36,248 nt of DNA from an uncultured Prevotellaceae bacterium (GTDB taxonomy: Bacteria; Bacteroidota; Bacteroidia; Bacteroidales; Bacteroidaceae). Within the stretch, counting starts at the first letter, position 1. Every line of letters starts with the position of its first letter. The notes beneath the pieces were generated by a model. The model had not been told where the DNA came from. It made no database searches and worked only from the letters and a program-made list of their open reading frames with translations. Both the position numbers and the translations under genes were made by a program. The stretch is taken from assembly GCA_902776665.1 (NCBI GenBank), contig CACYQZ010000025.1:1-36248 (forward strand), in the 5' to 3' direction. Of the stretch, positions 8,935-15,478 are shown in pieces.

Positions 8935-9902
8935 GAATCCCTTTTGTAAAAAAAAGTAATTATGTCCAACACGGGCATTTCGTAGGAGAGGTTAAAAAAA
9001 CAATTCAAGGATTTCTCTTTCACCTGCGATTCATTTCCCGTTTCCGTTTTCGAAAGGCAAATAAGAAAGATATTTTTTATTTTGTTTTTGATCCCGATTT
9101 CAATCATCCGGGACTGGCCGACAGATTGAAGGCAATAGTCTATTGTTACTACATTGCAAAACAAAGCGGATGTTCTTTTAAGCTAATATGTACAGAACCT
9201 TTTGTTTTGGAAGACTATCTCGCCCCCAATCTTGTTGACTGGGTTGCAAGTCCTCGTGATTTAGAGTATTCTGTAACTGAAACACGCTTTTTTATTTATA
9301 CAGCTCGACGAACTGGCGTTAATTATCGACTTCCCCAAGGGTATCAATATCATTGCTATTGTTATCAAGGTGATGATTTGTTTTATCAGACAGGACATCC
9401 CTATGGACAACATTTTGGAGAACTTTTTAATGAACTGTTTCGTGTCAGTCCGAAACTGCAGGCTGCAATCGATGCCTTGAGATTAGTTCCAAAGACATAC
9501 ATATCAGCTCACATCCGATTCGTGAATGCGTTAGAGTCCTTTGAAAACTCCAAATATCCGACGTTGTCTGATGAAAAACGGCTTCAACTTATAAGCCGTT
9601 GCAAGAATGCCTTGGTAAAAATAGCGAATCAAAGTGATATGCCAGTGTATGTTTTTTCAGATAGCAAGCGTTTCCTTGATTCTCTGTCAGATGTACCTGT
9701 TCAAATGTTAGACATATCCCAAATTGCTCACATCAGCCATACGAAAGATGAAAATGCAATTCTTAAAACATTTGTAGATTGGTACTGCATCGCGAATTCA
9801 AAACTTGTGTATCGTCTGCTCGCCGATGAACTATATCAAACGAATTTTTCTTTATATGCAGCATTGGTAGAAAAAACAGAAGTAATCGACTATAACATAT
9901 AA
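8931..9902 (+). CDS. Fucosyltransferase-like glycosyltransferase (GT-B, alpha-1,2/1,6-FucT or O-FucT type)
   Basis: The 323-residue protein has a segment resembling the first nucleotide-binding region of bacterial fucosyltransferases and NodZ-like enzymes (HPGLADRLKAIVYCYYIAKQSG, residues about 59-80). It also has an H-x-R motif (AHIRF, His194 and Arg196), and late in the chain a V-Y-V-F-S-D-S segment typical of the donor site. In characterised members the H-x-R Arg contacts GDP-fucose. The usual acidic residue after H-x-R-x-x is not conserved here (HIRFVNALE), so donor and activity are uncertain. ATGA overlap with the WbsX gene; the next gene starts 4 bases after the stop. No GDP-fucose synthesis genes are in the window, so a precursor would have to come from elsewhere. 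Confidence 0.6.
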   Translation: MRIPFVKKSNYVQHGHFVGEVKKTIQGFLFHLRFISRFRFRKANKKDIFYFVFDPDFNHPGLADRLKAIVYCYYIAKQSGCSFKLICTEPFVLEDYLAPNLVDWVASPRDLEYSVTETRFFIYTARRTGVNYRLPQGYQYHCYCYQGDDLFYQTGHPYGQHFGELFNELFRVSPKLQAAIDALRLVPKTYISAHIRFVNALESFENSKYPTLSDEKRLQLISRCKNALVKIANQSDMPVYVFSDSKRFLDSLSDVPVQMLDISQIAHISHTKDENAILKTFVDWYCIANSKLVYRLLADELYQTNFSLYAALVEKTEVIDYNI

Positions 9903-9906
9903 GACA

Positions 9907-10719
9907 ATGAAAAGAATAGCATTTTATTGTGTTAATTACAACTCGTATGACACCCTTTTAGCGTTTCTTGAATCGATTGACATTGCAAGTGAATCGGTCG
10001 AGAAAACGGCAATGGTTAGCGTGTATGTCGCAGATAATTCTGAGACGATTCTTCCCATAGATTATAATCCTCGGAAATTTATGCTCAAACACATTGTTTG
10101 TGGTAAAAACAATGGCTACTTTGGAGGTATAAAATATGCAATGAATATTCTTCCTCCTTTGTCGTATGATTATGCCATCTTATGTAATATTGACATTCTG
10201 CTTTCGCCCGAAACTTTGGCAAATATTGTTGCTTATAAAGCAGCGGAAAATGTAGGTTGGATAGCTCCCGCCATTTATGAAAAACTTCGGGGAATCAACG
10301 CAAATCCATTTGCTGTGAATAGGTATTCGAAATTCAAGTTGCAACTATTGCGATTGTCGTTTAAATATTCTTTCATCCATTACATTTATTCTCAGACTTT
10401 GCAAAAGATGAAAGAATACCCAGAATTAAATGAGGATAAGCCCATCTATGCCGGGCACGGATCGTTTATGATTCTCACAAACGAATTTTTCACGAAATGC
10501 CCTCAGCTTGACTATCCTGTATTTTTATACGGAGAAGAATTGTTTCTTGCAGAAGAATGCAGAAAACAAAATTTGGAAGTCGTTTATGTCCCCAATATTA
10601 AACTCACCACATTAGGAAGTGTTTCCACAGGTAAACTCAAACGCAACACTCTTTACAGATACAATTTTGAAGCATTAAGCTTTATTCTAAACAAATACTA
10701 TCGGAAACGTGATGACTGA
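9907..10719 (+). CDS. Glycosyltransferase family 2 (rhamnosyltransferase-like)
   Basis: A GT-A fold transferase of 270 residues. Visible elements are the N-terminal nucleotide-binding strand and loop (FYCVNYNSYDTLLAFLESI), VADNSE, the K-N-N-G-Y-F-G-G turn common in rhamnosyltransferase-like GT2 proteins, and the metal-binding region CNIDILLS (Asp96, in place of the full D-x-D). The acceptor-side segments GHGSFMIL and YGEELFLAEEC follow, the latter likely carrying the catalytic acid/base. It is the last gene of the AT-rich block and converges on the GH16 gene with only 10 bases between their stop codons. The sugar is unknown; GT2 enzymes are inverting. Confidence 0.87.
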   Translation: MKRIAFYCVNYNSYDTLLAFLESIDIASESVEKTAMVSVYVADNSETILPIDYNPRKFMLKHIVCGKNNGYFGGIKYAMNILPPLSYDYAILCNIDILLSPETLANIVAYKAAENVGWIAPAIYEKLRGINANPFAVNRYSKFKLQLLRLSFKYSFIHYIYSQTLQKMKEYPELNEDKPIYAGHGSFMILTNEFFTKCPQLDYPVFLYGEELFLAEECRKQNLEVVYVPNIKLTTLGSVSTGKLKRNTLYRYNFEALSFILNKYYRKRDD

Positions 10720-10729
10720 CGGTGACGCT

Positions 10730-11542
10730 TTATTTTTTTTGATAAACCCGTATCCAGTCAAATCGCGTTTCGTAGGTTTTCTTTGTGTTGGGAACAAGTA
10801 ACGGATGGTTTCCATCGCCCACACTCTGGTTGAGAATCAGGTAAAATAAACGGTCGAAAGTCCATTGACCCTCGTCTTGCATCTGCTTTTCCGCGATGCG
10901 GCTGTATCGGAACACTTCGCGCCCGTCAACAGTCCAAATCACCTTGTTTTTGTCCCATTCCAACCCGTAAACATGCCATTTCCTGACATCCAGCTCGATT
11001 TTTTGCTCCCGTTTCAATCCCTCTTTCTTGAGGGAGAAAGACCTGTGGGTGTGAATCGTGTGGGCCGAGCGGCTGTCATTTCCAAACATCTCTACGATGT
11101 CGATTTCAGCATAACGCCGATCTTTGTTTGTTGGTGACTGGAACAACCATACTGCTGGAAAATTTCCCGTCCTAAGATTCGTTTTCATCCGCACTTCGAT
11201 CTTGCCGTACTGAAATTCAAATTTTCCTTTCGTGCAGACGGCTCCCGTCAGCATCCGGGCGGTGTCGGACGGCTCGCTCTTATTGGGAATGGCTCGGCAG
11301 ACCAGACTTCCGTTCTTGATGTAGGCGACTTTCGGCGAAGGGCTGATCCACCGCGCCCATGTGTTGGGTTCTCGCTCGTGCCGAACCCATTTAGCAGGGT
11401 CGGGTTGGCTACCATTGGGTTGGTTGAACTCATCGCTGAAAACCAATTGGTATTCCGCTGGCTGCTGGGCGGCAATCGTCAGGTGACTGCCGTCGGAAAC
11501 AAGCAGAAACAGTGTCAAAACCGAACAAAAAAGTGTGCGCAT
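10730..11542 (-). CDS. Secreted glycoside hydrolase family 16 (laminarinase-like)
   Basis: Cleaves beta-linked glucans or galactans by a retaining mechanism. The 270-residue protein has a signal peptide (about 1-26, ending IAAQ), then FSDEFNQPNG and the active-site motif EIDIVE (146-151), with E146 the nucleophile, D148 supporting and E151 the acid/base. This spacing is the bulged E-x-D-x-x-E form seen in laminarinases and agarases. No carbohydrate-binding module or lipobox is present. The gene lies inside the polysaccharide locus but is transcribed against it, between the glycosyltransferase block and the second GT2 gene. It could trim or release the locus's own polymer, as glycanases in other EPS loci do, or degrade external glucan. 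Base composition is GC-richer than the block to its left. Confidence 0.9.
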   Translation of the reverse strand: MRTLFCSVLTLFLLVSDGSHLTIAAQQPAEYQLVFSDEFNQPNGSQPDPAKWVRHEREPNTWARWISPSPKVAYIKNGSLVCRAIPNKSEPSDTARMLTGAVCTKGKFEFQYGKIEVRMKTNLRTGNFPAVWLFQSPTNKDRRYAEIDIVEMFGNDSRSAHTIHTHRSFSLKKEGLKREQKIELDVRKWHVYGLEWDKNKVIWTVDGREVFRYSRIAEKQMQDEGQWTFDRLFYLILNQSVGDGNHPLLVPNTKKTYETRFDWIRVYQKK

Positions 11543-11567
11543 ATTCTGATAAGTTTGGGTTTGCCGA

Positions 11568-11575
11568 CAAAGTTA
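11568..11575 (-). promoter_or_regulatory. -7 box (TAACTTTG) for the GH16 gene
   Basis: TAACTTTG on the minus strand matches TAnnTTTG and would start transcription near 11561, about 20 bases before the GH16 ATG. No TTTG lies at 19-21 bases upstream, so the -33 box is weak or absent, which leaves room for an activator. Confidence 0.6.
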
Positions 11576-11588
11576 GCATTTTTTTTCC

Positions 11589-11602
11589 AAAATCATGATT
11601 TT
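11589..11602. promoter_or_regulatory. Perfect 14-bp palindrome between divergent GH16 and GT2 genes
   Basis: AAAATCATGATTTT is a perfect inverted repeat. It sits about 14 bases upstream of the GH16 -7 box, at the position of a missing -33 box, and about 55 bases upstream of the GT2 -7 box. It could be an operator for a dimeric regulator controlling both genes; this is inference, and the AT-rich context raises the chance rate. Confidence 0.4.
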
Positions 11603-11657
11603 TCATGAGAAATCTTATTTTTTTTACTTAAACTTCTTTTTGTTTTCATTTTATTAG

Positions 11658-11665
11658 TACCTTTG
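11658..11665 (+). promoter_or_regulatory. -7 box (TACCTTTG) for the GT2/sugar-transferase pair
   Basis: TACCTTTG matches TAnnTTTG. Transcription would start near 11672, some 17 bases before the ATG at 11689. A TTTG lies at 11639-11642, but the spacing of 15 bases is shorter than the usual 19-21. Confidence 0.65.
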
Positions 11666-11688
11666 CAGCCGCTACACTAAAAACTGAT

Positions 11689-12492
11689 ATGTCTATCCAA
11701 AGCAACGATATACAAAGGATTCTGAAAACCGAGATTCCAGACGTGGGGCTTGTCTCGGTCGTCATGCCGATGCATAACGCATCGCGGTTTGTCGGTGCTG
11801 CCATCGAATCGGTGCTTGCCCAGACCTATCAAAACTGGGAATTGCTGGTCGTTGAGGATTGCTCGACTGACAATTCCGTTGAAATCGCACAGAAATATGC
11901 CTCGGAGAACCCGAAAATTCAGGTTCTTTTCAACGACAACCCCATTCGAATGCCTTCGGCACCGAGGAATATGGGCATTAGGGCAGCCAAAGGCCGTTTC
12001 ATCGCTTTCCTCGACAGCGACGACCTGTGGTTTCCCCAGAAACTGGAGCAGCAACTTGCGTTCTTCGGCGACAATCGCACGGCCATTGTCTTCTCCAACT
12101 ACGAGAAAATCGACGAGGAGGGCAATCGTGCAAACCGCATTGTCACGGCTCCATCGAAGGCAACTTATGGTTCACTGCTCCACGGCAACGTAATCGGTAA
12201 CCTCACAGGCATCTATGACACGAAAAAAACTGGAAAAGTCATTGTCAAGGACATCCACCACGAAGATTATGTGATGTGGCTCCACATCTTGAAGGAGGGC
12301 TATATTGCCCGAAATACTGGCACTACGTTGGCGGCATATCGGGTTTGTACTGAGTCGGTTTCGTCGAACAAGTTGAAGGTTGCTTCGTGGCAGTGGAACA
12401 TTTATCGGCAGGTTGAACGCTTTTCATTCATCCGCTCGGCTTATTATATGGTGAGTTATGCCTATAAAGCCTTTGCCAAGAGCATTATCTAA
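11689..12492 (+). CDS. Glycosyltransferase family 2
   Basis: A 267-residue GT-A transferase with the full N-terminal family signature: VSVVMPMHNASRFVGAAIES, then VEDCSTDNS, then the metal site DSDD (109-112) in FIAFLDSDDLW. The end of the protein (SAYYMVSYAYKAFAKSII) is amphipathic and probably lies on the membrane. It is transcribed divergently from the GH16 gene behind its own -7 box and is followed after 86 bases by the initiating sugar-phosphate transferase. Its composition is close to that of the flanks, unlike the four transferases of the AT-rich block, so it may belong to the conserved part of the locus. Donor and acceptor are unknown. Confidence 0.9.
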   Translation: MSIQSNDIQRILKTEIPDVGLVSVVMPMHNASRFVGAAIESVLAQTYQNWELLVVEDCSTDNSVEIAQKYASENPKIQVLFNDNPIRMPSAPRNMGIRAAKGRFIAFLDSDDLWFPQKLEQQLAFFGDNRTAIVFSNYEKIDEEGNRANRIVTAPSKATYGSLLHGNVIGNLTGIYDTKKTGKVIVKDIHHEDYVMWLHILKEGYIARNTGTTLAAYRVCTESVSSNKLKVASWQWNIYRQVERFSFIRSAYYMVSYAYKAFAKSII

Positions 12493-12505
12493 ATTTTTCC
12501 ATAAT

Positions 12506-12513
12506 TATTTTTG
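12506..12513 (+). promoter_or_regulatory. Possible -7 box (TATTTTTG) before the sugar transferase
   Basis: TATTTTTG fits TAnnTTTG and lies about 65 bases before the ATG at 12579, but no -33 box is visible and the stretch is AT-rich. The gene may equally be read from the GT2 promoter. Confidence 0.3.
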
Positions 12514-12578
12514 CGTTCGATGCAATAAAACGGCGATGTGTGCGTTTTTAAAGAAAAGAACCTGATTAAAAACCAGTC

Positions 12579-13208
12579 ATGACGACACTCGAAAACGGAT
12601 ACGTATTGGACGGGATGAACGAGTTGGAGCGCAACACCAAGCGGCTCTTCGACTTTCTTGTCGCGTTGTTTTGCGTCATCGTTTTCTCGCCGCTGTTCCT
12701 GATTTGCTACATCGCCGTGCGCCACGAGGACGGTGGCCCGGCCATTTTCAAGCAGGAGCGAATCGGACGTTTCGGTCGTCCGTTCCACATCTACAAGTTC
12801 CGTTCGATGCGCATCGATGCTGAGAAAGACGGTCCCGCGCTCTACCAGCACGAAAACGAGACGCGTATGACGAAGACTGGCCGATTCCTGCGTGCCCATC
12901 ACCTCGACGAGTTGCCGCAGTTGTGGAATGTGTTGAAGGGTGAGATGTCGTTTGTCGGACCGCGTCCGGAGCGCGAATATTTCATCAACCAGATTCTCGA
13001 ACACGACCATCGCTACACCTATCTCTATCAGGTGAGACCGGGCGTCACGTCGTATGCCACGCTCTACAACGGCTACACCGACACGATGGAGAAGATGTTG
13101 CGCCGATTGGAACTCGACCTCTATTATTTAGAACATCGTTCGTGGTGGTTCGACATCAAAATTCTTTTCAATACGTTCACGAACATCGCGATTGGAAAGA
13201 AATTCTGA
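12579..13208 (+). CDS. Undecaprenyl-phosphate sugar-phosphate transferase (initiating, PglC-like small type)
   Basis: Starts repeat-unit assembly by moving a sugar-1-phosphate from a UDP-sugar to undecaprenyl phosphate at the inner membrane. The 209 residues cover only the catalytic domain of the monotopic family: one re-entrant hydrophobic helix (about 24-46), the FKQERIGRFGRPFHIYKFRSM segment, and the catalytic Asp-Glu dyad (110-111) in HLDELPQLWNVLKGEMSFVGPRP, then RPGVTSYA. The four N-terminal membrane helices and CoA-binding-like domain of WcaJ/WbaP-type enzymes are absent. It is the only initiating enzyme in the window and so the likely partner of the upstream transferases. It converges on the lipoprotein gene with a 35-base gap. 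Confidence 0.93.
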   Translation: MTTLENGYVLDGMNELERNTKRLFDFLVALFCVIVFSPLFLICYIAVRHEDGGPAIFKQERIGRFGRPFHIYKFRSMRIDAEKDGPALYQHENETRMTKTGRFLRAHHLDELPQLWNVLKGEMSFVGPRPEREYFINQILEHDHRYTYLYQVRPGVTSYATLYNGYTDTMEKMLRRLELDLYYLEHRSWWFDIKILFNTFTNIAIGKKF

Positions 13209-13211
13209 TTT

Positions 13212-13234
13212 TTCGAGGTTTTTAATCGAATTTT
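13212..13234. terminator. Possible weak terminator between convergent genes
   Basis: TTCGA and TCGAA form a 5-bp stem around a 9-base AT-rich loop, followed by TTTT. It lies between two convergent genes, where a terminator is expected, but the stem is short and low in GC. Confidence 0.3.
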
Positions 13235-13243
13235 CCTCAAATT

Positions 13244-13705
13244 TTAATGCTTCTTGAACGATAGCCTGAGCATTTCGTTGCTGAGCGTCATCTTGCTGCC
13301 CGAGAGTTCATCGACACGGAAGACGACATTCTCAATCTGGTTGATGCCGAAGGGTCGAATGATGTCCACGCTCTCGACGACGGGGTCGCCTTCCTCACGA
13401 ATGTCATAAAGCACTTTCCAAAGGGTCAGCGTGCCGTTTTCGTGCGAAAATTGGCCGACGAAACGCTGTCCTCCCATCACTTCGGGGCAATAAAGTTGGA
13501 AAATGGTGCCTTGGAACATCCAGAAACGGCGTTCTTCTCGCAAGTCACACGTGTTGCCCGTCGCCAGCGAATCAATCGTTTCCAAATGCCAGAAGCCATC
13601 GAGGTCGCCGTTCTTGGAACTGTGCAACTCCACCAGTCCGCAAGCCGTCAGCAACCAAAGGCAGAAAAGGGCGGAAATTGAGATGAAAAGGATATTTTTT
13701 TTCAT
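13244..13705 (-). CDS. Small lipocalin-like lipoprotein
   Basis: An exported lipoprotein: the signal peptide ends in a lipobox (LLTAC, Cys22 counting from the ATG at 13705). The mature part has the pattern of small Bacteroidota lipocalin-like proteins: a DGFWHLETID opening strand, alternating beta-strands, and a closing N-x-M-L-R-L-S-F-K-K strand. Its function is unknown. It follows the Wzi gene on the same strand and shares the tandem-repeat junction with it, so both are probably co-transcribed. An in-frame ATG at 13717 would add four residues (MSNN) before the signal peptide; the start at 13705 gives a more usual MKK start. Confidence 0.72.
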   Translation of the reverse strand: MKKNILFISISALFCLWLLTACGLVELHSSKNGDLDGFWHLETIDSLATGNTCDLREERRFWMFQGTIFQLYCPEVMGGQRFVGQFSHENGTLTLWKVLYDIREEGDPVVESVDIIRPFGINQIENVVFRVDELSGSKMTLSNEMLRLSFKKH

Positions 13706-13710
13706 ATTAT

Positions 13711-13752
13711 TGCTCATTTTTTATTACTCATTATTCACTACTCATTATTTAA
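13711..13752. repeat. Three 14-bp tandem repeats at the Wzi/lipoprotein junction
   Basis: Units begin at 13711, 13725 and 13739, each T(A/G)CTCATT followed by an AT-rich tail. On the minus strand each unit contains ATGAG(T/C)A. The repeats run from the Wzi stop codon to the alternative start of the lipoprotein gene, and the first minus-strand ATG overlaps the Wzi stop (TAATG). The three ATGs are in different frames; only the last opens into the lipoprotein gene. Confidence 0.8.
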
Positions 13753-15301
13753 AAATTCCCTTTTTCGTCACCGTCAGCTGACCACCGTAGTTGTCGCCGA
13801 GAATTTTTCCCGAATCGATGCCGAAAGCCCCTTTCACTTGCCATCCTTTGGGCAGTTGGTACGTGGCTTCGAGCATACCGCTGAAATTGTGCTGCGACTT
13901 CGTATAGGGAATGTCGTAAGTTCCGTAGCCCGTCTGATAGGTCGCCAGCAGCCGATAAGAAAGCCGCTCGGTCGGTCTGCCGCTCAGTCCCAAGTGGAAG
14001 GCCACGAAACGGGTGTTTTCAAAGCGGATGAAGCCGTTGTCGTTGTAGATGGGCGAGCGATAGAGCGGATTGCCGATGGCCTGTCCCCAGTGGTGCCAAC
14101 CGTTGTAGAGATAGTGGTTGTAGTAGTTGTCGCGACCGCTGATGTGGTCGGGGAAGGCTTGCGTGTGGTCGTGATAGACAGGACCGCTCTGGTATTTCGT
14201 GTAAAGGTATTCAAACACGATGTCGCGCAGCCAAGTGCCGTATTTCTTGTTGAACTCAAACCCGAGCAGGAAGTCCTTCAAATCGTAGAAAAAATAGCGG
14301 CGTTTCTTCGCCACGTTCCATTCGTCGCCCGTCCCGTAGCCGTCGTAGTCGAGTTGGAGCATCGACGAGTGATCCTCGAAATATTTTTCGGCGTAAAATC
14401 CCAGTTTCCACGTGTCGGCCTCGTAGTTCACGCGCATCAGCCAACTGCCCAATTGGTTTCCCTCGGCATTCTGGTATTCCGTACCCTCTTCGGGTGCGTC
14501 GGCACCGCCCGGCATGAAGGCTCGCCACATTCCTTTGAGACCGTTGTTGCCGTGATAGACGCGCCAATTCTCGCCGTCGGGAATATAAATCGTACCACCG
14601 AACTGCGCAGCCATTTCCAGACCCAATTCCACTGACAGAGGAAAATATCGTTCAGGATAGCCAATCATCAGGTAGCCAGCCTTCGAGTGGTAGCGTGCAC
14701 CCTCGGTATAGGCTCGTTTCATTTCCGTGAAATCCTTTTGCCATTGGTCGTCGGTCGTTTTTCCGTAGGCGATGTGACCTTTCATCCGCAGCCAACCGTT
14801 GAAAATCGGCAGCACCCAGTAGTCGGGCAGGGCGATTCTGACTTGCGGAACGGGGCGCGCATTGATGCCGAGCGCCTGCGAACCGCTACTCAGCGAGTTG
14901 TTTTTCAACTCCATCGGATATTCCTTCGCACCCACCGACAGCACGCCGTGCAACCAGCGCACTTCGCCGTAAGCCTGCTGAACGACCATCTTGCTCGTGT
15001 AGTGGTAGGGCAGGGCGACATCGAGTCCGTAGCCGATGCCCCAGCGTCGCAGCGAATCGGTTTTGAGTGGTCGCTCGATGGCTCCGCGCAGGTATCCGTT
15101 CGTGCTTTCCAGCGAACTCAGTCCGAATTTATTCGCGTTGAGCCACAGCGGTGTCTGTCCGTCGGCAGCCGAAACTTGCGCCTCGACCTTGTACTCCAGT
15201 CCGTCGAGCAGGTCGTGTGCTTCGTCGCTCTCCTGTTGTGCCCACAGCGAAAGCGGCGTCAAAATCATGAAGCAAAGCGATAATATCAATCTATTTTTCA
15301 T
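13745..15301 (-). CDS. Capsule assembly protein Wzi family, outer-membrane barrel
   Basis: Wzi-family barrels help attach or organise capsule at the outer membrane. From the ATG at 15301 the protein is 518 residues, with signal peptide MKNRLILSLCFMILTPLSLWAQ. The mature part opens with a Wzi-like start (LEYKVEAQVSAADGQTPLWLNANKFGLSS) and then alternates aromatic-rich strands (e.g. WLRMKGHIAYGKTTDDQW) to the C-terminus GGQLTVTKKGIFK. An in-frame ATG at 15313 would add MDEN; neither start has a well-spaced ribosome site. The gene is oriented against the transferase genes but lies directly beside the initiating transferase. No promoter of the usual type is visible upstream; the lipoprotein gene follows. 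Confidence 0.88.
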   Translation of the reverse strand: MKNRLILSLCFMILTPLSLWAQQESDEAHDLLDGLEYKVEAQVSAADGQTPLWLNANKFGLSSLESTNGYLRGAIERPLKTDSLRRWGIGYGLDVALPYHYTSKMVVQQAYGEVRWLHGVLSVGAKEYPMELKNNSLSSGSQALGINARPVPQVRIALPDYWVLPIFNGWLRMKGHIAYGKTTDDQWQKDFTEMKRAYTEGARYHSKAGYLMIGYPERYFPLSVELGLEMAAQFGGTIYIPDGENWRVYHGNNGLKGMWRAFMPGGADAPEEGTEYQNAEGNQLGSWLMRVNYEADTWKLGFYAEKYFEDHSSMLQLDYDGYGTGDEWNVAKKRRYFFYDLKDFLLGFEFNKKYGTWLRDIVFEYLYTKYQSGPVYHDHTQAFPDHISGRDNYYNHYLYNGWHHWGQAIGNPLYRSPIYNDNGFIRFENTRFVAFHLGLSGRPTERLSYRLLATYQTGYGTYDIPYTKSQHNFSGMLEATYQLPKGWQVKGAFGIDSGKILGDNYGGQLTVTKKGIFK

Positions 15302-15349
15302 GTTTTCATCCATTTTTCCTTAAAAAATAACGCGCGAAGGGGCGATTTA

Positions 15350-15406
15350 TTGCTAAAAAAGCAATTTTTTGCTGAAATATCATGTATTTTGCTGAAAAAT
15401 AATGTA
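15350..15406. repeat. Three phased TTGCT(A/G)AAA repeats upstream of the SulP gene
   Basis: TTGCTAAAA (15350), TTGCTGAAAT (15369) and TTGCTGAAAA (15389) lie 19 and 20 bases apart, two helix turns. The last two belong to a 20-bp tandem duplication (15367-15386 and 15387-15406) with 18 identical positions. The first copy also forms a 6-bp stem with AGCAAT (15349-15365) followed by a T run, resembling a weak terminator. The array ends in the -7 box. Confidence 0.65.
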
Positions 15407-15412
15407 CCTTTG
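15405..15412 (+). promoter_or_regulatory. -7 box (TACCTTTG) for the SulP gene
   Basis: TACCTTTG fits the phylum consensus; transcription would start near 15419, leaving a leader of about 60 bases. No TTTG is found 19-21 bases upstream; the phased repeats occupy that place instead. The leader holds two short inverted repeats, ATTATT-TG-AATAAT (15431-15444) and TGCTTT-C-AAAGCA (15455-15467). Confidence 0.7.
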
Positions 15413-15478
15413 CAGCCTTAAACATTGAATATTATTTGAATAATTACTTAAAAATGCTTTCAAAGCAGCAAAAGAACC

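Noticed and set aside
15349-15370. Stem followed by a T run, like an intrinsic terminator
   Set aside because: It lies between two divergent genes, upstream of the SulP transcription start, and the stem is AT-rich; it is better explained as part of the phased repeat array.
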